Shown here in pieces: positions 44,484-53,791 of a DNA stretch of 64,000 nt (the first letter of the stretch is position 1; the number at the start of each line of letters is the position of its first letter). Both the position numbers and the translations under genes were made by a program. This DNA comes from an uncultured Granulosicoccaceae bacterium (GTDB lineage: Bacteria > Pseudomonadota > Gammaproteobacteria > CALCKW01). The DNA lies in assembly GCA_937965695.1 (NCBI GenBank), contig CALCKW010000012.1, positions 124,001 through 188,000 on the forward strand. Direction: 5' to 3'. The notes below the pieces were generated by a model. It had not been told where the DNA came from. It saw only the letters and a program-made list of their open reading frames with translations, and did not search any database.

Positions 44484-45443
44484 CTAGGAGAAGAGCCGCG
44501 CTCTCGTTTGTCGGTATTCCAATTCGAATTTAGCCACCAAATCGTTGGTGCTTTGAATGGCATCAATAGCGCCAATTCCTTGACCACACCCCCAAATGTC
44601 TTTCCAAGCCTTCGCTTTTGAGCCTTCACCACCCGCGAAATCCATTTTACTGGGGTCGCTAACTGGCAGGTTCTCCGGATCGAGCCCTGCATTTTCAATG
44701 GATTCTCGCAAGTAGTTACCGTGAACACCTGTGAAGACATTGGAGTAGATAATATCGTCTGCCTTGGAATTCACAATCGACTGCTTGTAGTCGTCCGATG
44801 CTCGCGCCTCGTGTGTCGCAATGAAAGGGGAGCCAATATATGCAAGGTCAGCCCCCATGGCTTGGGCTGCCAAAATAGCCCCGCCATTGGCGATTGAACC
44901 AGACAGCAATAGCGGGCCGTCAAACCACTGCCTGATCTCTTGAATAAGAGCAAACGGTGACAACGTACCTGCGTGCCCTCCGGCTCCCCAAGCAACTGCA
45001 ACCAAACCATCTGCACCTTTTTCTATCGCTTTATGAGCAAAAAAGCCATTGATGACATCATGCAGGGTAATCCCGCCGTAGCTATGCACAGCTTCGTTGA
45101 CGGCCACTTGCGCACCGAGACTCGTGATGACAATGGGCACCTCGTGCTTGACGATAGTATCCATATCTTCTTGCAAGCGGTCATTGGATCGGTGCACGAT
45201 CTGGTTGACGGCAAAAGGTGCAGCTGGGTTGTCTGGATTGGACTGATTGTGCTTATCAATACCTTCCTTTATCTCCTTTATCCAGTCGGACAGCTGCGCC
45301 TGTGGGCGCGCGTTCAGAGCGGGGAATGAACCAACGACACCGGCACAACACTGTGCAATGACCAACTTAGGGTTGGAGATAATAAATAATGGAGATGCGA
45401 CTGCTGGGATTGCCAGTGCATCAAATAGTGGGGGTAATGCCAT
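44484..45443 (-). CDS. Nitronate monooxygenase-type FMN oxidoreductase
   Basis: 319 residues, a TIM barrel with the NMO/2-nitropropane dioxygenase pattern. It opens ASPLFIISNPKLVIAQCCAG (about 16-35). The FMN-binding AVAWGAGGHAG lies at about 148-158, with the catalytic His in GGHAG, and LLSGSIANGGAILAAQAMGADLAYIGS at about 179-205. It oxidises nitronates such as propionate 3-nitronate, a detoxification step. No partner genes are adjacent. Confidence 0.92.
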   Translation of the reverse strand: MALPPLFDALAIPAVASPLFIISNPKLVIAQCCAGVVGSFPALNARPQAQLSDWIKEIKEGIDKHNQSNPDNPAAPFAVNQIVHRSNDRLQEDMDTIVKHEVPIVITSLGAQVAVNEAVHSYGGITLHDVINGFFAHKAIEKGADGLVAVAWGAGGHAGTLSPFALIQEIRQWFDGPLLLSGSIANGGAILAAQAMGADLAYIGSPFIATHEARASDDYKQSIVNSKADDIIYSNVFTGVHGNYLRESIENAGLDPENLPVSDPSKMDFAGGEGSKAKAWKDIWGCGQGIGAIDAIQSTNDLVAKFELEYRQTRARLFS

Positions 45444-45843
45444 ATGACTCGATCCTCGATCTGGGTTGATAGAACGCTTTTGGCGCTGGCATTTCGATTC
45501 AATTCAATAACGCTGAATCAAAAACCTAAAATCCTACACAACCGATGTTATTGGTTTACACACACTAAAATGGGCGCGAAATGACTCTGTGCGGGGACTG
45601 CTGACAGCAAATAGCACACAAGGCAACTCACAGTGTAGCGCCAATTAAGCAGCCCCATCGATTCAATATTTCAATGAGGAACAGTGGTTCGTCAGTCTCT
45701 TGAAATAGCCTAAAAACTGGCTTATATCCTCCAGATACCATTAGGACTTCATCAGAACGCCGACGAAAGCCACGTTCTGATGTAAACTTTTTGGCAATCT
45801 GCGGCAAAATGCCGCTTTTACCTATATCGCAACGGAGTTTCCC
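45444..45843. other. 400-bp spacer with two hairpins before the HerA-like gene
   Basis: The spacer holds the divergent promoters of the oxidoreductase and HerA-like genes, though none stands out. Its right end carries two hairpins, listed separately. No protein gene is recognised. Confidence 0.5.
45750..45819 (+). ncRNA. Candidate small RNA or leader: two hairpins and a T run
   Basis: Stem 1 is CATCAGAACG/CGTTCTGATG (45750-45759/45773-45782), a perfect 10-bp pairing. Stem 2 is GCGGCA-AAA-TGCCGC (45801-45815) followed by TTTT, a small intrinsic terminator. It ends 24 bp before the HerA-like start codon, so it may be a free small RNA or a leader attenuator. Confidence 0.4.
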
Positions 45844-47340
45844 ATGGCTGAACTGCCGCCAATTTTACTGGGCGCTAGCGACGAGCAGCTCGTCACCCTG
45901 AACCCTCGATACCTCAATCGCCACGGCTTGATCGCAGGTGCTACGGGCACAGGGAAAACAGTCACTCTTCAAGTGCTGGCTGAGCAACTTTCCCGCATGG
46001 GCGTGCCGGTCTTTATGGCAGACGTCAAAGGCGACCTCACCGGCATTTCTGTGCCAGGAAGTCCACACCCCAAGGTGGACGAGCGCATCGAGAAAATAGG
46101 CATTGAAGACTTTGAGTTCAGCTCTAGCCCAACCGTACGATGGGATATTTTCGGAGAACAAGGCCACCCGGTGCGCGCCACGGTTTCCGATATGGGGCCT
46201 GCGTTGCTGTCTCGGTTGCTGGACCTCAATGAAACCCAAGAAGGTGTACTCAGCATTGTTTTTGAATACGCTGACGATGAAGGCTTGCTGTTACTGGATT
46301 TCAAAGATCTGCGTGAAACCCTAAAATTCGTCGGTGAAAACGCCAAAGAATTCAAAAGTGACTACGGCAACGTCTCAAGCGCCTCGGTCGGAGCGATTCA
46401 ACGGCGGCTTCTGGTGCTAGAGCAAGAGGGAGCAGAATCATTTTTTGGTGAGCCTGCGCTAGACCTTTGGGACTTCATGCGGACGGATCATCGCGGTCAC
46501 GGCTATGTGAATATCCTCGCCGCCGACAAGCTGATGAATAACAAAAGGCTCTACGCCACTTTTTTACTTTGGCTGCTGTCAGAGCTTTACGAAGATTTAC
46601 CCGAAGTGGGCGACTTGGATAAACCACGCTTTGTCTTTTTCTTCGACGAAGCGCATCTTCTGTTTGACGATGCGCCAAAAGCGTTGATTGAAAAAATAGA
46701 AACTGTGGTCCGACTTATTAGATCAAAAGGTGTCGGATTATTTTTCATCACGCAAAATCCGCTCGATATCCCCGATTCTGTTTTAGGCCAACTGGGCAAT
46801 CGTGTTCAACATGCGCTTCGCGCGTTTACACCACGCGATCAAAAAGCGGTAAAGACAGCCGCCACGACCATGAGACAAAACCCCAACTTCGATATGGAAA
46901 AGACCATCACCGAACTCGGCGTTGGTTGCGCTCTGGTCTCATCGCTGGGTGAAGACGGTGTTCCCGGCATTACACAAAACACGTTGATCCGCCCACCCTA
47001 CTCGCGCATAGGTCCCGCATCAGACATGGAAATAGAGACTCTAATGCGCCAGAGTCCTTTTGCCGGACGATACGACAATACTCTCGATCGAGAATCAGCC
47101 TTTGAGCTGCTCGCTGAAAAAGCAGAAAAGAGACTCAAAGAAGCTGAAGCCGCGGATGCCATAAAAGCTGAAGAAAAGGCCGCAAAAGAAGCAGAGAGAG
47201 AAGCGCGGCGCGGACGTGGCGGACGGCAATCAATCGGCGAGGCTATGATAAAAAGCGTCGTGCGCTCGATGAGCAGTTCTGTTGGTCGAAGCCTTGGGCG
47301 TCAAATTTTACGTGGACTACTGGGTGGTGTCCGACGCTAA
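45844..47340 (+). CDS. HerA-like ATPase (DUF853 family, YjgR-like)
   Basis: 498 residues. Walker A is [12 protein letters not shown] (about 32-43) and Walker [13 protein letters not shown] (about 261-272), followed by an Arg-rich sensor region and [23 protein letters not shown]. It belongs to the HerA/FtsK hexameric ATPases; E. coli YjgR is a relative with no settled role. The C-terminus is a charged coiled coil with an Arg/Gly-rich stretch ([10 protein letters not shown]), possibly nucleic-acid binding. GGAG lies 6 nt before the ATG. It is a single gene. Confidence 0.93.
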   Translation: MAELPPILLGASDEQLVTLNPRYLNRHGLIAGATGTGKTVTLQVLAEQLSRMGVPVFMADVKGDLTGISVPGSPHPKVDERIEKIGIEDFEFSSSPTVRWDIFGEQGHPVRATVSDMGPALLSRLLDLNETQEGVLSIVFEYADDEGLLLLDFKDLRETLKFVGENAKEFKSDYGNVSSASVGAIQRRLLVLEQEGAESFFGEPALDLWDFMRTDHRGHGYVNILAADKLMNNKRLYATFLLWLLSELYEDLPEVGDLDKPRFVFFFDEAHLLFDDAPKALIEKIETVVRLIRSKGVGLFFITQNPLDIPDSVLGQLGNRVQHALRAFTPRDQKAVKTAATTMRQNPNFDMEKTITELGVGCALVSSLGEDGVPGITQNTLIRPPYSRIGPASDMEIETLMRQSPFAGRYDNTLDRESAFELLAEKAEKRLKEAEAADAIKAEEKAAKEAEREARRGRGGRQSIGEAMIKSVVRSMSSSVGRSLGRQILRGLLGGVRR

Positions 47341-47434
47341 ATCAAAGCGATGTGCGCGGACCTCTGGTTCGTGCACACAGTAACCAGTCATACCAAAAAG
47401 ACACCTTCGATTCTCGAATCAGGTAAAAAGACAA

Positions 47435-48481
47435 TCAATGCCGCTTACGCTGCTGCTTCGCACTCATCGCTTGATTAACTTTTTTAACAAACTGTTTTTC
47501 GCGCTGTCGCGATTCGGCCAACGTTTGAGTGTTATGTAAGTCCTCACGTTGTAGTTTGCGCCAACGAGCCAAACGTTCAGCATCAAGCTCACCTTTTACG
47601 ATAGCATCTTGCACCGCACACCCAGGTTCCGACTGATGATCGCAATCCGCAAAGCGACAATTTTTAGCTCTTTGCGTAATTTCATCAAACACAGCATCAA
47701 TACCCTGCGAACTGTCGTGTAATCGCAGTGCTCGCATACCGGGAGTGTCAATTACCCAACCACCCTGCAACATAGCCCGCATTGAACGTGCAGTCGTGGT
47801 GTGCCTTCCCTTGCTGTCGTCATCACGAATAGCCTGAGTCTCAGCGACCTCACCAGTTAGAGCATTAAGCAAGGTAGTCTTTCCCACCCCAGATGAGCCC
47901 ACTAACGCTACCGTTTGCCCAGTGCCACACCAAGGCTTTAAAACATCAGCGGTGGATAAATCAGTCGCGTTCAATGGCACCACTTCTAAGTAGCTCATCA
48001 AAGACTCTGCTTGTTGTTGTAATAATTCTACGTCATCACTCAAGTCCGCTTTGGTCAGCAAGATCACCGGATCCACCTCAGCCTCTTTGGCCAACGCCAA
48101 ATAACGCTCCAGCCTCGCTACACTAAAATCTTTATTGCACGAGCTCACAACAAAAAGAGTATCAACATTGTTAGCAATCAGTTGTACGGTGGCATCGGTT
48201 CCAGCTGCTCGACGCTTTAAAGAGCTTTTTGATTGCAAGCATCGCGACAATCGCTTGTTTTCATCGACCAGTACCCAGTCACCTACTGCATATTCGCCAG
48301 CGCTGCTCGCAGCTGGCAATAAGAGCTGGGAACAATTGTTTTCACCAATAGCAGTCAGGCGGTCACGCTGAACTTCGATGACACGCATCGGCACAAGATC
48401 TTCGAGTTCTTCGAGGCTCATCTGCGAGAGAAAATACGCACTAAAACCCAACTCTAGCAAAGAAAAAGAATCACTTTTCAT
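47435..48481 (-). CDS. rsgA: Ribosome small-subunit GTPase RsgA
   Basis: About 348 residues from the ATG at 48481; a longer frame to 48526 adds an unlikely leader. An OB fold comes first. The circularly permuted GTPase follows, with G4 LLTKADL, then G1 GSSGVGKTTLLNAL and G3 DTPGMR. A C-terminal zinc site CRFADCDH...GC completes it. It helps late 30S maturation. Being convergent with the HerA-like gene, it is a stand-alone transcript. Confidence 0.94.
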   Translation of the reverse strand: MKSDSFSLLELGFSAYFLSQMSLEELEDLVPMRVIEVQRDRLTAIGENNCSQLLLPAASSAGEYAVGDWVLVDENKRLSRCLQSKSSLKRRAAGTDATVQLIANNVDTLFVVSSCNKDFSVARLERYLALAKEAEVDPVILLTKADLSDDVELLQQQAESLMSYLEVVPLNATDLSTADVLKPWCGTGQTVALVGSSGVGKTTLLNALTGEVAETQAIRDDDSKGRHTTTARSMRAMLQGGWVIDTPGMRALRLHDSSQGIDAVFDEITQRAKNCRFADCDHQSEPGCAVQDAIVKGELDAERLARWRKLQREDLHNTQTLAESRQREKQFVKKVNQAMSAKQQRKRH

Positions 48482-48682
48482 CTGTATCAATCCACAAATT
48501 AAGCGAGAATAACTTTTGACTGCCATCCTAAATTAAACACCGAAAAATTCCCAATAGAGATCATCTCCAGTCACCATGGAGCTATAAATCTGGTTACTAT
48601 TCGTAAAAGCAGTTGAAATCGCAAGCGTCGCCAGCCATTCTCAACCTTCATACTTCCAAGTTACCAGCCAAGAATCTACTTT

Positions 48683-50509
48683 ATGACACACCACGCAATG
48701 ATGGCCCTCGCCGGCATCGGTCTCGCCACTCTCGCTTGCCAATGGTTCGCCTGGTGGGTCAAGCTACCTGCAATTTTATTTTTGCTGCTGATTGGGTTGC
48801 TGGCTGGGCCAGTCGCTGGCGTGCTAGATCCTGATGCGTTGTTCGGCGACTTGTTGTTTCCTATTGTTTCGCTATCGGTAGCAATCATTTTGTTCGAAGG
48901 CGCGCTAACCCTGAAATTTGATCAGATCAAAGGGCTAGAAAAAGTCGTGCAGCGCCTTGTCAGCACCGGCGTATTGGTCACCTGGTTCATTATCGCTGTT
49001 GCTACTCGCTTAATCGTCGAACTAAGCTGGGAGCTGTCTATATTATTCGGTGCTCTAGTCGTCGTCACTGGGCCAACCGTCATCGTACCCATGCTTCGCA
49101 CTGTGCGACCAAATCAGCGGGTCAGTAACATTCTGCGCTGGGAAGGGATTGTGATCGACCCAGTCGGCGCGTTGTTGGCCGTATTAGTTTTTGAATTCAT
49201 CGTGGCTTTTGGTGACGGCAATGCGTTGGCACATACCTTTCTTATTTTCGGTAAAGTCATCGCTACGGGCTTGATACTAGGCGTGGGCATTGGCCACGGA
49301 TTTGGCTTGGTGCTACGACATCATGCGCTGCCCGAGTATTTACACAACACGGCAGCGTTGGCACTGGTTTGCGGTGCGTTCGCGCTGTCAGATGTCGTCG
49401 AACCAGAGTCAGGATTGCTCACAGTGACCGTCATGGGTATCTGGCTGGCGAATATGCCAAGGGTCGATGTAGAAGAAATCCTTAATTTCAAAGAAAGTCT
49501 GAGTGTAGTGCTAATTTCGGCATTGTTCATTCTACTCGCCGCGCGTATCGACGTGGAAGTTGTCAAACAACTTGGTTGGGCCGGACTTGGGGTATTTCTC
49601 ACTATTCAATTAGTTGCCCGACCACTTAAAGTTCTGGTGGCGACTGCAGGCTCTGACCTGTCTTGGCCAGAGAAAATTTTATTGGGCTGGATCGCACCAC
49701 GTGGAATAGTAGCAGCCGCTGTCACTGCCCTTTTTGCACTGAGGCTTCAAGACCTAGGTTATGCAGGCGCCGAGCTGTTAGTGCCACTCACTTTTAGCGT
49801 GATCATTGGTACAGTGGTTCTACAAAGCACTACCGCTGGCGCATTGGCACGCTATCTACGTGTGGCCGAACCAGCACCGCGTGGATACCTCATTGTTGGT
49901 GCTAACGCCGTAGCAAGAGCATTGGCGACCGCCTTGCAGCAACAAAATGTGCCAGTACTCCTGACCAGTAGTGACTGGGATGACATCAGTCAAGCACGTA
50001 TGGCAGGTTTGCCCACTTTTTACGGCAGGGCAGTTTCGCAGCACGCCGACCACCACTTAGAATTGGTCGGCATGGGCCAACTTCTCGGCCTTGAGCCCCA
50101 CCCACATCTAAATGCACTGGCAGCGATGCGTTATGGACCGGAGTTTGGTCGAAACCGTGTCTATCAGCTGGCCCACCAAAGTAAAAAAGTACAATCTGAA
50201 CGCGACGAGATGGCAACGGAACATTTGGGAGAGACACTTTTTGGTGAAACGATTGACTATGCAAGCTTGGCAAGCTTGATCGCTCAGGGCGCAACAATCA
50301 GTGCAACAACCTTGAGCGAAAGCTACACCTTAGAAGACTACGAGAATTCCAGATCGCCAAACTCTATCTCTCTTTTTAGTATTTCCCCTTCAGGGAACCT
50401 GCGACCCATCACGACCCACAGCAAACAGAGCAAAGGCGCAAATTGGACTTTGCTGGCGCTGATACCAGCAGAGCCCACCAAGAAACAAGAGGAAATAAAA
50501 ACAACGTGA
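48683..50509 (+). CDS. CPA1-type Na+/H+ antiporter with C-terminal RCK-like domain
   Basis: 608 residues. About 12 membrane helices fill 1-400, with LLIGLLAGPVAG, LFEGALTLK and the ion-site region VVTGPTVIVPMLR (about 127-139) and GIVIDPVGALLA (about 155-166). A TrkA-N/RCK-like Rossmann domain follows (about 400-490, GYLIVGANAVARALA), then a further regulatory tail. It exchanges Na+ or K+ for H+ in the inner membrane. The next gene overlaps its stop by 4 bp. Confidence 0.92.
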   Translation: MTHHAMMALAGIGLATLACQWFAWWVKLPAILFLLLIGLLAGPVAGVLDPDALFGDLLFPIVSLSVAIILFEGALTLKFDQIKGLEKVVQRLVSTGVLVTWFIIAVATRLIVELSWELSILFGALVVVTGPTVIVPMLRTVRPNQRVSNILRWEGIVIDPVGALLAVLVFEFIVAFGDGNALAHTFLIFGKVIATGLILGVGIGHGFGLVLRHHALPEYLHNTAALALVCGAFALSDVVEPESGLLTVTVMGIWLANMPRVDVEEILNFKESLSVVLISALFILLAARIDVEVVKQLGWAGLGVFLTIQLVARPLKVLVATAGSDLSWPEKILLGWIAPRGIVAAAVTALFALRLQDLGYAGAELLVPLTFSVIIGTVVLQSTTAGALARYLRVAEPAPRGYLIVGANAVARALATALQQQNVPVLLTSSDWDDISQARMAGLPTFYGRAVSQHADHHLELVGMGQLLGLEPHPHLNALAAMRYGPEFGRNRVYQLAHQSKKVQSERDEMATEHLGETLFGETIDYASLASLIAQGATISATTLSESYTLEDYENSRSPNSISLFSISPSGNLRPITTHSKQSKGANWTLLALIPAEPTKKQEEIKTT

Positions 50510-51120
50510 GCTTACCTCTGCTCTACTCCTTTAGACGATGTCCCTACGCGATACGGGCGCGATTGGCTCTACTGTGCTCTGAGTTGCCCTACCAACTACA
50601 GGAGGTATCGCTAAAGGAAAAGCCACCGCAGATGTTGGCAATCAGCCCAAAAGGCACAGTCCCTGTCATGCAGTTGGCAGACGGTACAGTGCTAGAAGAA
50701 AGCATCGAGATAGCGCTGTGGGCACTGAAAACAAATGACCCAAGCAATTACGTTCCATCAGAGGACCAATACAAAGCAAGCATGGCTCTGATTAAAAAAA
50801 ATGACAGTGAGTTTAAACATTGGCTTGATCGATACAAATACGCTGACCGGCACCCAGAACACAGCCAGGAGTATTACCGGTGTAATGCGGAAAAATTTCT
50901 CACCGAGCTCGATAACCTGTTAGCAGACAGTAAATACCTACAAGGCAACGAGCCCAACCTGACAGATATAGCTATACTACCTTTCGTGCGTCAATTTGCT
51001 GCCGTCGATAGATCGTGGTTCGATGCCAGTCAGTATGTTGATTTGCAACGGTGGCTTGAGTGTTGGCTTAGTTCAAAAAGCTTCATTGTGACGATGGAAA
51101 AAAAACCAAAAAGCGCTTAG
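50506..51120 (+). CDS. Glutathione S-transferase-like protein
   Basis: 204 residues from the GTG at 50506, which overlaps the antiporter stop (GTGA). The thioredoxin-fold N-terminus has YSFRRCPYAIRARLAL (about 7-22), with a glutaredoxin-like Cys-Pro-Tyr. A cis-Pro GTVPVMQ and an EES glutathione site (about 48-66) follow. The helical C-terminal domain has the LTDIAILPFVRQF motif. It uses glutathione to detoxify or reduce. Coupling to a cation antiporter recalls glutathione-gated Kef systems, but here the partner is CPA1. Confidence 0.88.
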   Translation: MSLPLLYSFRRCPYAIRARLALLCSELPYQLQEVSLKEKPPQMLAISPKGTVPVMQLADGTVLEESIEIALWALKTNDPSNYVPSEDQYKASMALIKKNDSEFKHWLDRYKYADRHPEHSQEYYRCNAEKFLTELDNLLADSKYLQGNEPNLTDIAILPFVRQFAAVDRSWFDASQYVDLQRWLECWLSSKSFIVTMEKKPKSA

Positions 51121-51183
51121 GTGTAGAGACGGTCAGGCCACAACTGTTATTCTGTACACAAAATATTTCATTGAGAACGCAGC

Positions 51184-51915
51184 GTGTTAAAAAGCATTAA
51201 AGGCCTAGTCCTAGTCACTTGTCTGCTCCCTACCCCCCTGCTTGCTGATTTCGCTGTTCAATGGCAGCCAGCGCGGGACGGATCAGAGGAGCTATTTGCA
51301 GGTGCATTGCGTGATAGCCGCATCATTAATGATGCTGCCAAACTCGACGAACTACAGCTGAATTGGCCTGACGCGCTAACGCTCAGCATGGGTGGCGCAG
51401 GCCTACCCCGCTACGATTCAGATGCGCGCTCGATCCATCTGCCTTACAGCTACCTAGCACTTGCTGTAAGAACACAATACAACTTCGAGGAATCCAGAGC
51501 GGCAGCACTGCAGCGAGGCTTAGATGTCGTCGAATATACAATTTATCACTTGTTAGGCCACGCCTTGATTGACGATCATTCTGTCGATTTTGACGAAGAA
51601 GCAGAAAAGATCAGTACCTTTCTAATGACGACTTCATTTTCCAACGGTGGAGAGCAGTGGCTTGACGATATTGTGGCATTTGGTCGCGCATCACAAAAAT
51701 TGGACGGACCGCTAGAGGACTACTGGCATGACCACGGCCTCAGCAAAAGAGCCGCACAACGGCTGAATTGTATCGTTATCGGAAGTGATCCACAGCGATA
51801 CGTAGAGCGTTTTCCCGGGCTAGTGGAAGCGGCAGACAAGTCCGCTGCTTGTCAAAAGGAATGGGTTGAGCTTAAAGATATGATCGATAACAAATACCGC
51901 TTAACGAGCGACTAA
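51184..51915 (+). CDS. DUF4344-like secreted metallopeptidase homologue with degenerate active site
   Basis: 243 residues, starting with GTG at 51184. A signal peptide ends near residue 21. The middle shows the DUF4344 layout: a HxxxH helix, YTIYHLLGHALID (about 118-130), then DFDEEAEKISTFLM (about 135-148), where family members have the third-ligand EDxAD helix. The usual catalytic Glu of HELGH is Leu here, so peptidase activity is doubtful. C-terminal Cys pairs could form a disulfide. Family assignment is by this helix pattern only. Confidence 0.65.
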   Translation: MLKSIKGLVLVTCLLPTPLLADFAVQWQPARDGSEELFAGALRDSRIINDAAKLDELQLNWPDALTLSMGGAGLPRYDSDARSIHLPYSYLALAVRTQYNFEESRAAALQRGLDVVEYTIYHLLGHALIDDHSVDFDEEAEKISTFLMTTSFSNGGEQWLDDIVAFGRASQKLDGPLEDYWHDHGLSKRAAQRLNCIVIGSDPQRYVERFPGLVEAADKSAACQKEWVELKDMIDNKYRLTSD

Positions 51916-52147
51916 AGTTTCGAACAAGAGCACTGCCCCGCGTAACAATATTATCAATATTTACACGACGACAAGGGCAGTCTCAGCAGTAAACCCCCAT
52001 GGCAAAAGTAACTCACTCTGACTTCCAAAGCCAAACGGCTTCGCGGACCACTGCCAAAACCTAGGGCTGAAAACCTGAAGCAGTTCACACAATAGTTTTC
52101 AATAGCACGGTACGCTGGGGTTTGATGATGAACACTGGAGCAAGCCC

Positions 52148-52429
52148 ATGCCTCTCTTACCTTTGCCCGTTTTGCACCTACTCGTGGCAGCGGTTGTCGC
52201 TATCTGCTGCGCGTCGACTTTGCGTTCACGGCTTTCGGTCATGATTTGGTCTTTCGTCTGCGCTTTTTCTAGCACTATTATCGGTATGGAACTATTGCAG
52301 ATCATCATCCCAGTAGGGCTGAACCCCTACTATATCTCTGTCTACACATTACAAGGTATGATCTTCGCCTTCGCAGCACCTGTTTTCGCTATTGCCGCAC
52401 ACCTTATCTACTTCCGACGAAATCAGTGA
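52148..52429 (+). CDS. Small membrane protein, unknown function
   Basis: 93 residues. Three hydrophobic helices are seen (about 6-25, 31-52 and 64-88) with a short basic tail. A GGAG ribosome site lies 7 nt before the ATG. I do not recognise the family. It is followed by a strong bidirectional terminator shared with the DoxX gene of the bufferin operon, so it is a separate unit. Confidence 0.6.
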   Translation: MPLLPLPVLHLLVAAVVAICCASTLRSRLSVMIWSFVCAFSSTIIGMELLQIIIPVGLNPYYISVYTLQGMIFAFAAPVFAIAAHLIYFRRNQ

Positions 52430-52442
52430 CTTAGGTTGAAAC

Positions 52443-52472
52443 AAAAAAAGACCGCCTTAGCGGTCTTTTTTT
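52443..52472. terminator. Bidirectional rho-independent terminator
   Basis: AAAAAAAGACCGC-CTTA-GCGGTCTTTTTTT, a 13-bp stem with flanking A and T runs, ends both the bufferin operon (minus) and the small membrane protein gene (plus). Confidence 0.93.
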
Positions 52473-52487
52473 GGGGAGAGGGAAGTT

Positions 52488-53018
52488 TTAAACAGCCCAA
52501 GGTAAGAATCGTTTGAGATTTAGCAGCCCATCCAATGACAAACTACCGCCCCCGTGGCAGAGTAAAACAAACAAAGCCAACCCCCAATAAATACGCAAAT
52601 CGGCAATCATCCCGTCCGGACTACCATCGAACCAAACACCGACTGTTGCTCCATGGCCTGTAATGTCAACATAAGTGAGCACCGCTAAAAATACCAACAT
52701 GCCAAGCGACGCAAGGCGAGTAAACAGCCCTAAAGCGATCAGCACCGGTAATATAAATTCACCGTACGTACCAGCTAAAACGACGAGCTGCTCCATCAAA
52801 CCCATGGCATCAACATCGTAGCCAGCTTCTTCAAATTTCTTGGGAAAAACCTGGGCATAAGCATTTAGCGAAGGCGTCCAATACCCACTGATGCCGTCAC
52901 CCAGTTTAGTTAGCGCTGAGCGCCAGAACCAAACAAGTAAGGTTGCGGCAAAGGCAAAACGCGCCAAGAGAGGCAAGAGCTCTGGAGCTACTCGGTTTTT
53001 TAATGTCTCAGATATCAT
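52488..53018 (-). CDS. DoxX-family membrane protein of the bufferin operon
   Basis: 176 residues with four membrane helices in the DoxX pattern: FAATLLVWFWRSALTKLGDG (about 22-41), then a periplasmic loop, GTYGEFILPVLIALGLFTRLASLGML and a C-terminal helix. DoxX proteins are quinone-linked or thiosulfate-related membrane proteins and occur as the last gene of many DUF2282-DUF692-DUF2063 operons. Its role there is not settled; delivering electrons or helping export of the modified peptide are options. It overlaps the DUF2063 gene by 4 bp. Confidence 0.88.
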   Translation of the reverse strand: MISETLKNRVAPELLPLLARFAFAATLLVWFWRSALTKLGDGISGYWTPSLNAYAQVFPKKFEEAGYDVDAMGLMEQLVVLAGTYGEFILPVLIALGLFTRLASLGMLVFLAVLTYVDITGHGATVGVWFDGSPDGMIADLRIYWGLALFVLLCHGGGSLSLDGLLNLKRFLPWAV

Positions 53019-53788
53019 AGGGCGGCCTCCTTAGGCACAGTAAATTCGGCGATGGCTCCACGCTGAATAAGCAAAACCATCATTTCTATAAAATCGGCTT
53101 GCGGGAACTTCTCCAACACAAGCGTGGCAATTGTCGCAAGGCTAAGTTGACCATCTACAGCTTGCAAAAAACAGAGCTGCGCGTCATTTAACAAGTATTG
53201 CTGCACTTGCATTTCCGGCCTAACTAAAAGCACACTTTGTGGGCCTAAACTCAGGTCCGGTTTTGCTTTAGTCGATGGTGAATCATGTTGCGACAAAATC
53301 TCATGTATGGACCAATCCGACTTTAATAACTGCAGAGAGCTATGCGGAACAGGCACAACTTGCATCAACTTATCGTGATCGACTCGCGCTAATTGATCTG
53401 CTGCACGACAAGCTTGATCACTTGCATTGCAACACTGACGTCTAGCCAACTCGAGTGCGGAGACATCAGGCAAATAAGGATAATTCTTAAGCGGTTCAAA
53501 GTCGCTTATAAACTGAGGAAGCAGATCCCCGTAAAACGCGATCACCGGTGATCGCGGCGGGTGTTGACGAACGTAAGCCGCCGCCAGTGCCCTGAAGTAT
53601 TCTTCCCCAAGCAAAGTACACGTCAATGGAAAGCCCGCAACCATCGCGTCAACCAAGCCTGAGATAACGTTGTTTCGATAAACACCAAATCGCTCTTTAG
53701 CCGCGCTACCATCAGGCTGCAATAACTGAGCAGGTACTGGCAACTCACTATCGAGCAAGGCATCGCTGAATTTGTCTTGTGATGGCAC
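53015..53788 (-). CDS. bufC: DUF2063 partner protein of the bufferin MNIO enzyme (BufC-like)
   Basis: 257 residues, starting with GTG at 53788. The N-terminal DUF2063 domain has the family motif RFGVYRNNVISGLVDAM (about 33-49), then FPLTCTLLGEEYFRALAAAYVRQHPPRSP (about 54-82). The C-terminal half is a winged-helix-like region, QLSLATIATLVLEKFP (about 213-228). In described systems the partner holds the precursor and presents it to the DUF692 enzyme. It starts 3 bp after the DUF692 stop. Confidence 0.9.
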   Translation of the reverse strand: MPSQDKFSDALLDSELPVPAQLLQPDGSAAKERFGVYRNNVISGLVDAMVAGFPLTCTLLGEEYFRALAAAYVRQHPPRSPVIAFYGDLLPQFISDFEPLKNYPYLPDVSALELARRQCCNASDQACRAADQLARVDHDKLMQVVPVPHSSLQLLKSDWSIHEILSQHDSPSTKAKPDLSLGPQSVLLVRPEMQVQQYLLNDAQLCFLQAVDGQLSLATIATLVLEKFPQADFIEMMVLLIQRGAIAEFTVPKEAAL

Positions 53789-53791
53789 TTG

